Shown: one piece after another, positions 1 to 4,569 of the stretch
Numbering within the stretch: position 1 is the first letter of the stretch
How the letters are laid out: every line of letters starts with the position of its first letter
Origin: Saprospiraceae bacterium
Lineage (GTDB): Bacteria > Bacteroidota > Bacteroidia > Chitinophagales > Saprospiraceae
Reading direction: 5' to 3'
Assembly (NCBI GenBank): GCA_020528935.1
Contig: JAJDFU010000666.1
Location: 4,300-10,941, forward strand
DNA length: 6,642 nucleotides
Made by a program: the position numbers and the translations under genes
Notes under the pieces: model-generated
What the model was told of the DNA's origin: nothing
Database searches by the model: none
The model's input: the letters and a program-made list of their open reading frames with translations, nothing else

Positions 1-1
1 G

Positions 2-136
2 GCGCCCCCGGGAACCATGCGCGGCAAGTATGCAACCAGCATAGGGGAGAATGCAGTGCACGGCGCCGACAGCGACGAAAATGCAGCGCGGGAGGCCGGT
101 TTTCACTTTGCAGAAACCGAAATGTTCGATTACTGA
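2..136 (+). CDS. ndk: Nucleoside diphosphate kinase, C-terminal part (5' end outside window)
   Basis: The frame opening at base 2 is read without a stop to TGA at 134-136 and gives 44 residues that match the end of nucleoside diphosphate kinase. The enzyme moves the gamma phosphate from ATP to other NDPs through a phosphohistidine in the cytoplasm. The fragment starts APPGTMRGKYA, the usual region just before the active site. It then shows the signature NAVHGADS, whose His (codon 59-61) is the phosphorylated residue. The tail DSDENAAREAGFHF followed by MFDY fits the normal C-terminal helix region and length, so the 3' end looks complete. About two thirds of the protein, roughly 95-100 residues for a typical 140-150 aa enzyme, lies off the left edge. 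It converges on mutS2, whose stop is 36 bases further on. Identity is firm; nothing can be said about its promoter or upstream neighbours. Confidence 0.93.
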   Translation, partial: APPGTMRGKYATSIGENAVHGADSDENAAREAGFHFAETEMFDY

Positions 137-142
137 CGGCAC

Positions 143-171
143 CGGTGCACGGATCGCCCTCCCGTGCGCCG
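143..171. terminator. Stem-loop between convergent ndk and mutS2, possible shared terminator
   Basis: Bases 143-152 (CGGTGCACGG) pair with 162-171 (CCGTGCGCCG) in a 10-bp stem with one G-T wobble and a 9-base loop. It fills most of the gap between the ndk stop (134-136) and the mutS2 stop (173-175), where a bidirectional terminator would be expected. Neither strand has a clear T-run after the stem, so it does not fit a classic intrinsic terminator. It may act as an mRNA 3'-end stabiliser or be chance. Confidence 0.35.
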
Positions 172-172
172 A

Positions 173-2554
173 TCAGGCAATTTCGATCAGGGTAACGCCA
201 TCTCCACCCCGCTCGGGGCTGGGATGCCACACCTCCATGTTCAGATCGTATTCCCGGAGTTTTTGGTGTACCGCCTTGCGAAGCACACCGGTACCTTTTC
301 CGTGAATTACCTCCAGCTGGGTCGCATTGGCCAGGAGCGCCTGATCCACAAAGTCCTCCACCATCTGCAGGGCTTCTTCCACCCGCATACCCCGTATGTC
401 GATCTTGGAGTTGAACGCCGCAGTTGACTTTACCATATCGGTCTGCACGCTGCGCTGTCCCTGGGTGTCCAGCGGGGCATTGGCGGGTTGCAGATCGCGC
501 AGGGGCACCGTCATGCGCATCAGCCCCATCTGTACAATGGCTTTGTTTTTTTCCAGCGCTTCCACCACCCCGCTGGCACCACCACTTCGCATCTTTACGA
601 AATCCCCCACTTCGATGGGCTTTTCCTGTTTCGACCTGGGGCGATACACCTCTTCGCGCAGCTGCGACACCTGTTCGGTGAGCTCCTTGCGATCCTTGCG
701 CACGCGCGAGGCCAGGGCTTTGGCCTTCTCCAGGTTCTTTTCTTCTTTGATCTCGCGAATGAGGCGCTCCAGTTCCTTGTTGTCCCGGGCTGCAGATTGC
801 AGTTGCTGCTCGCGGCTTTCCAGTTTTTGTCGCTTTCGCCGGTGCTCCAGCTCGCGATGCATGTGCTCGTAATTTTTGATGAGCTTATCCAGTTTCTCTT
901 CCTGCCCCGTCAGCCGGTTTAGCCGCTCCTCCAACTCCTGCCGTTCGCGCTGCAGGTCTACCAGGAGTTCATCTACGGCCTGATCGCTCTTTCCCATCCG
1001 CTTTTTGGCGTAGCCCAGAATGTTTTCCTTCAGGCCGCTCTGGGTGGCAATCTCGAAAGCATAACTGCTGCCCGGCTTCCCGATCTTGAGCTGGTAGGTA
1101 GGCGACAGGGTGTCCTTGTCGAAGGCCATGGATCCGTTCACCAGCCCTTTGGTCTTGAAGGCAAAGATCTTGAGGTTGCTGTAGTGGGTGGTGACGATGC
1201 CGTAGATCTTTCGGCGGTTGAGCTGGTGCAGTATAGCCTCGGCAATAGCACCCCCCATCTGAGGATCCGTACCGGAGCCGAACTCATCGATGACCACCAG
1301 GGTATGGGCATCCGCAGCTTCCAGAAACCGGCGCATATTCTGAAGCCTGGAGCTGTAGGTACTCAGGTCCTGCTCGATAGATTGCTGATCGCCAATGTCC
1401 GCAAACAGCTTTTGGAAAAGCCCGAATTCCGACTCTTCCCGGGCGGGAACCAGCAAGCCGGCCTGCAGCATGAGCTGCATAAGGCCCACCCCCTTCATCG
1501 TTATGGACTTCCCCCCGGCGTTGGGGCCGCTCAGAACCAGAATGCGGTTGGCCCCAAAAAGCTGCAAATCAAAAGAAATGGTCGGCTTTTCCCGCTCTTT
1601 GTTGTGCAGGTACAACAGCGGGTGGTAGCCCTCCGCGATGCCGAGGTGGGGCTTGTCCAGCACCGTGGGCTTTTTGGCGTCCATGCGCCTGGCCAGGGCA
1701 GCCTTGGCCTGAATAACGTCAAAGCGAACGAGCAACTCCTGATAGGCCCGGATCTGTGGAACGCAAGGGCGCAGAGTGGCGCACAAGGCTTTGAGGATGC
1801 GATAGATCTCGCGCTTCTCCTCCGATTGCAGATCGAAGATATCGTTGTTGATGTCTATCACCCCTTCCGGCTCAATAAAGGCCGTTTTTCCGGTGGCGGA
1901 CTCGTCGTGGATGATCCCGCGGATCTTCCGCTTGTGTTCCGAGGGCACACTCAGCACCCGCCTGCCGTTGCGGAAACTCTCCACATTGTCGGTCAGCCAG
2001 CCCTGTTTGCGATAGGTGTTCACCAGCTGGCGAAAGCGCCGGTCCAGCTCCTTTTGTTTGGCCAGAATGCTTTTGCTGATGCGCAGCAGCTCGGGAGAAG
2101 CATCCGGCCGTATTTCACCCTCTTCATCCAGCACCTCGTCGATCGCCTCCGCAAGCGCAGGATCAACGGGCACCGGACGGATCAGCTCGTACAATTGGGG
2201 GTAGGCCTCCTGCCGCTCCGGGCTGAAAAAATCGATCAGCGCAGCGGTGAGCCGCAGGCTCAAATGGATGCGCTGCAGGGCCTCCACCGAAAGGACGTAG
2301 TCGGGAACCTCCAGGTAGCGAAGTTCCTCCGCCAGGTTGTCATAAGCGGCGATCGGCAGCTTCTCGCCTTCATCCAAAGCCAGTACGTACTCTTCCACCT
2401 CACCGAGCCGGGTGCGGATCCACTGCACGTCCGTCTGCGGAGCGAGCTCCAGCACAGCCGCTTTTCCCAGTTCGCCGTAACAGTGCTTGGTCAGCAGCTG
2501 GAGGATCTTGTCGAATTCCAGTTTTTGAAAAAGGTCTTGCGGAATAAGTGTCAT
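173..2554 (-). CDS. mutS2: Endonuclease MutS2 (MutS-family ATPase with Smr domain)
   Basis: This is a complete MutS2 protein. Family members bind branched DNA and suppress recombination. In some bacteria they also act on collided ribosomes. They do not take part in mismatch repair. Counting from the start at 2554 (793 aa), residues 1-320 hold the lever/clamp region, which lacks the mismatch-binding domain I of MutS. The ATPase follows, with Walker A GPNAGGKS at 343-350, the conserved DLSTYSS stretch near 396, and Walker B LVVIDEFGSGTD at 419-430 followed by a TTHY switch. A charged coiled coil runs from about 526 to 638. A KOW-like segment (EVGDFVKMRSGGASG) starts near 648, and the Smr domain covers 718-793 with IDIRGM and HGKGTG. 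The MutS2 form of the first Smr motif ends in Arg, so that Arg is normal. An ATG seven codons upstream (2575, 800 aa) is possible. I prefer 2554 because it puts the conserved LEFDKI stretch at the usual distance from the N-terminus and has a GGAAGG 13 bases before it. It is divergent from the broken lipoprotein gene. Confidence 0.95.
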   Translation of the reverse strand: MTLIPQDLFQKLEFDKILQLLTKHCYGELGKAAVLELAPQTDVQWIRTRLGEVEEYVLALDEGEKLPIAAYDNLAEELRYLEVPDYVLSVEALQRIHLSLRLTAALIDFFSPERQEAYPQLYELIRPVPVDPALAEAIDEVLDEEGEIRPDASPELLRISKSILAKQKELDRRFRQLVNTYRKQGWLTDNVESFRNGRRVLSVPSEHKRKIRGIIHDESATGKTAFIEPEGVIDINNDIFDLQSEEKREIYRILKALCATLRPCVPQIRAYQELLVRFDVIQAKAALARRMDAKKPTVLDKPHLGIAEGYHPLLYLHNKEREKPTISFDLQLFGANRILVLSGPNAGGKSITMKGVGLMQLMLQAGLLVPAREESEFGLFQKLFADIGDQQSIEQDLSTYSSRLQNMRRFLEAADAHTLVVIDEFGSGTDPQMGGAIAEAILHQLNRRKIYGIVTTHYSNLKIFAFKTKGLVNGSMAFDKDTLSPTYQLKIGKPGSSYAFEIATQSGLKENILGYAKKRMGKSDQAVDELLVDLQRERQELEERLNRLTGQEEKLDKLIKNYEHMHRELEHRRKRQKLESREQQLQSAARDNKELERLIREIKEEKNLEKAKALASRVRKDRKELTEQVSQLREEVYRPRSKQEKPIEVGDFVKMRSGGASGVVEALEKNKAIVQMGLMRMTVPLRDLQPANAPLDTQGQRSVQTDMVKSTAAFNSKIDIRGMRVEEALQMVEDFVDQALLANATQLEVIHGKGTGVLRKAVHQKLREYDLNMEVWHPSPERGGDGVTLIEIA

Positions 2555-2575
2555 GTCGGTTTGGCGTCCTTCCAT

Positions 2576-2648
2576 TCAAAATATGCTTATTGAAACAAAA
2601 CCACCGGGCGAGAGTTCCAACGTTTTATTCCCTGCCCGCCGTCTATGG
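2576..2648. promoter_or_regulatory. Divergent intergenic region, presumed promoters for mutS2 and the broken gene
   Basis: These bases lie between the outermost possible mutS2 start and the ATG of the broken + strand gene, so promoters for both directions should be here. The side next to mutS2 is AT-rich. On the minus strand TATTTTG (2583-2577) resembles the Bacteroidota -7 element TAnnTTTG but is one base short. The nearest TTTG upstream of it is only 12 bases away instead of about 19. No convincing promoter is seen for the + strand. The call rests on position only. Confidence 0.25.
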
Positions 2649-3020
2649 ATGCCCAAACGCGATGGTGCGCTATTCATTCCAGGCCGTTTTCTTTTCTGCT
2701 TCCGGGCTTTCCTGTTGATCAGCGCCTGCCAGAAGGAAAAGCTTGAGCCGCATCTCCCCGACGCCGGAGAGCAAATCCGCTTTGACCGGCCCGAGGTGGG
2801 CCAGCGGTCGCGCTACATCCCGTTGGAGGGGGAAAATATTTTGCCCCACAGGCAACAGACCAGTGGAGGTATCTGCCCGATACACTGATCGTGGAGATCG
2901 TCTCGCAAGAAGGCCCGGGATTTTTGCTCAAAGAGCGGCTTAGCGCGGGCTCTTTTTCCGCACTGCCTAGGTGCCGACCCCGGATACGGTGCATTCGTTT
3001 TATCCTCGAAACCCCTGGCA

Positions 3021-3075
3021 AATACCCGGTTTTAGGGATAAACAAATTAGGTCTTTTAATCCTAGAACCGGTATT
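3021..3075. repeat. Long imperfect inverted repeat (hairpin) in AT-rich segment
   Basis: Bases 3021-3036 (AATACCCGGTTTTAGG) pair with 3061-3075 (CCTAGAACCGGTATT). The stem has 15 base pairs, including one T-G wobble, with one bulged C at 3025 and a 24-base AT-rich loop. It sits in the part of the broken gene where no frame looks coding and GC content drops below the flanks. No T-run follows directly; a run of seven T occurs at 3104-3110, too far from the stem to be its tail. It may be a structured noncoding element, the relic of a small insertion, or an old terminator. The pairing is seen directly; the role is unknown. Confidence 0.6.
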
Positions 3076-3268
3076 ACAGGCAAATTGAAGGGGATTCGGT
3101 CCATTTTTTTACTGCAAATACCCCTTTCCCCCTCAGCCACTTCTTTTTGTCGGGGCTGCAAAGCCGGAAACTTCCCCTGGCGTTCTTTTCCGGCTGAAAA
3201 ACGACCCTCCGCTACTGCGAATGTTGCCGGCAAGCCTGCACCCAAGTGTCGGACATCCTGGGGCGCAC

Positions 3269-3294
3269 CTGCGATCACCTCCATGTGATCGCGG
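3269..3294. repeat. Short perfect inverted repeat inside the broken gene
   Basis: GCGATCAC (3271-3278) and GTGATCGC (3285-3292) are perfect inverted copies around a 6-base loop. The outer pairs 3270-3293 (T-G) and 3269-3294 (C-G) make a 10-bp stem. It lies inside the third coding-like piece, in the codons for CDHLHVIAD, so it may be a coding accident. No T-run follows. It could also serve as an mRNA hairpin about 180 bases upstream of aroC. Confidence 0.4.
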
Positions 3295-3473
3295 ACAACG
3301 AGGCCATGCAATACGACGGGCCGGGCTTCACCTATGCCTGTCATCCGGTGGGCGGCATGGCGCGCTATTACCAGGCGAGCTGGTTCCGGTGGGGCGGAGC
3401 TGGGGACCGCCTGCCGGATTAGACGCCCGGCATTCCGGCCAGAGTCCTACCTTTGGGAAAAAACGAAGCGGCT

Positions 3474-4553
3474 GTGGCGGGAAACTCGTTTGGGCAAAGC
3501 TTTCGGATCACGACCTTCGGAGAGTCGCACGGCAAGGCCATAGGGGTTGTTATCGACGGTTGTCCGGCCGGTTTGGATGTGGATGTCGAATTCATCCAGC
3601 GAGAACTGGACCGGCGGCGGCCAGGGCAGTCGGCCATTGTCACCCAGCGTAAGGAAAGCGACGAAGTGCAGATCCTTTCGGGCCTTTTTGAGGGCTGCAC
3701 CACCGGCACGCCCATCGCCATGGTCATTCACAATGCCGACGCCCGGTCCAGGGACTACAGCCACATTGCCACGGCCTTTCGCCCCTCCCATGCCGATTAT
3801 ACCTATCACGCCAAGTACGGCCGGCGGGATTATCGGGGCGGCGGGCGCTCCTCGGCCCGGGAAACCGCCGCACGGGTAGCAGCGGCCGCCGTTGCCAAAC
3901 AGCTGTTGCTACGGGAGGGCGTACGCGTTTCGGCCTATGTAAGCCAGGTCGGCCCCGTAGTGCTGAACACCTCCTACCACGAGCTCGACCTCTCCCAGGC
4001 GGAGCGCAACCCCGTGCGCTGTCCGCATGCCGAAACGGCGGCGGAAATGGAAAGGCTCATTCGGCAGGTGCGCAAGGAGGGCGACACTATAGGCGGCGTA
4101 GTGAGCGGGCTGGTTCAGGGATGCCCGCCCGGGCTGGGCGAACCGGTATTTGACAAGCTGCAGGCCGACCTGGCCAAGGCCGTAATGAGCATCAACGCCT
4201 GCAAGGGCTTTGCCTATGGGTCCGGTTTTGAGGGCGCGTTCCTGCGAGGCTCACAACACAACGACCCCTTCTTTCGCGACGGTGAGGCCGTGCGCACGCG
4301 TACCAACCATTCCGGCGGCATTCAGGGCGGCATCAGCAACGGCATGGATATCTATTTTCGGGCAGCCTTCAAGCCGGTAGCGACCATCGTGCCCGATCAG
4401 GAATCCCTCAACGAGGCCGGAGAGACCATCGTGGTCAAGGGAAAGGGCCGCCACGATCCCTGCGTACTGCCCCGGGCCGTGCCTATTGTGGAAGCCATGA
4501 CCGCCCTGGTCCTGGCCGATCACTGGCTTCGCCACCGCTTGTCGAAGGTCTGA
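3474..4553 (+). CDS. aroC: Chorismate synthase
   Basis: This complete 359-residue enzyme turns 5-enolpyruvylshikimate-3-phosphate into chorismate, the last step of the shikimate pathway, using reduced FMN in the cytoplasm. All three family signatures are present. GESHGKAIGVVIDGCP spans residues 16-31, with the catalytic His at 19. GGRSSARETAARV starts near 123, and GRHDPC covers 325-330. The second catalytic His is in RPSHADYTY (His106). RRRPGQ lies at 47-52, and the FMN-contacting stretch NHSGGIQGGISNG starts near 278. I chose the GTG at 3474 because it gives MAGNSFGQSFRITTFGESHG, which aligns residue for residue with the start of E. coli AroC (MAGNTIGQLF). A TTG at 3453 would add seven residues without family support. 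No strong ribosome binding site precedes either start. The gene follows the broken lipoprotein gene by 51 bases and converges on tamB with 2 bases between stops. Nothing suggests loss of function. Confidence 0.96.
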   Translation: MAGNSFGQSFRITTFGESHGKAIGVVIDGCPAGLDVDVEFIQRELDRRRPGQSAIVTQRKESDEVQILSGLFEGCTTGTPIAMVIHNADARSRDYSHIATAFRPSHADYTYHAKYGRRDYRGGGRSSARETAARVAAAAVAKQLLLREGVRVSAYVSQVGPVVLNTSYHELDLSQAERNPVRCPHAETAAEMERLIRQVRKEGDTIGGVVSGLVQGCPPGLGEPVFDKLQADLAKAVMSINACKGFAYGSGFEGAFLRGSQHNDPFFRDGEAVRTRTNHSGGIQGGISNGMDIYFRAAFKPVATIVPDQESLNEAGETIVVKGKGRHDPCVLPRAVPIVEAMTALVLADHWLRHRLSKV

Positions 4554-4569
4554 ATTCAATCGGACAAGC
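4537..4569. terminator. Inverted repeat across the aroC/tamB convergent stops
   Basis: GCTTGTC (4537-4543) pairs with GACAAGC (4563-4569) around a 19-base loop. The loop contains the perfect palindrome TGAATTCA (4551-4558), which holds the stop codons of both genes. The symmetry around the shared 3' ends would suit a two-way transcript end. The stem is short and there is no T-run on either strand, so an intrinsic terminator is only weakly supported. Confidence 0.3.

Larger units (their letters stand above)
2649..3422 (+). pseudogene. Broken gene for a predicted secreted lipoprotein
   Basis: Three coding-like pieces in the same order and strand look like one decayed gene; I do not recognise a named family. 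Piece 1 (from ATG 2649 to about 2834) has a lipoprotein signal: basic MPKR start, a hydrophobic stretch, and lipobox ISAC with Cys27, then CQKEKLEPHLPDAGEQ. Near 2833-2836 the sense moves to another frame. Piece 2 (2834 to about 2970) reads KYFAPQATDQWRYLPDTLIV and then EIVSQEGPGFLLKERLSAG. Its frame runs on as poor sequence to TGA at 3086-3088. Piece 3 returns to the first frame from about 3078, reads IEGDSVHFFTANTPFPLSHF, and meets TGA at 3195-3197. It continues KTTLRYCECC and later MQYDGPGFTYACHPVGG to TAG at 3420-3422. Piece 3 has strong GC bias at third positions, as in the intact neighbours, which supports past coding. Span from ATG to TAG is 258 codons, about the size of a small lipoprotein. 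It ends 51 bases before aroC. Sequencing error is the main alternative, but the neighbouring genes are all intact. Confidence 0.6.

Noticed and set aside
396..922. Overlapping + strand open frames of 85-158 codons opposite the mutS2 3' half
   Set aside because: They are Ser/Arg/Phe-rich translations of the reverse of coiled-coil codons and have no family resemblance.
1184..2593. 469-codon open frame on the + strand opposite mutS2
   Set aside because: It lies antisense to well-conserved mutS2 codons and has no recognisable motif. Long antisense frames are common opposite GC-biased genes.
2576..2603. Bacteroidota-type promoter for mutS2
   Set aside because: The -7-like TATTTTG is one base short and the TTTG upstream is at 12 rather than about 19 bases, so I did not call a defined promoter.
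3104..3110. Run of seven T as an intrinsic terminator tail
   Set aside because: Only a 3-bp stem directly precedes it; the strong hairpin at 3021-3075 ends 28 bases earlier.
2670..3344. Three minus-strand open frames of 71-114 codons in the mutS2-aroC gap
   Set aside because: They overlap one another, lack motifs and a sensible start, and lie opposite the lipoprotein remnants, which explain the coding bias better.
3221..3652. 143-codon + strand open frame running into aroC
   Set aside because: It overlaps the aroC coding region in another frame, and its sequence is a frame-shifted reading of the lipoprotein piece and AroC.
3447..3879. Open frames of 102-120 codons on both strands inside the aroC 5' part
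   Set aside because: They are shadows of aroC; the AroC frame carries all family signatures.
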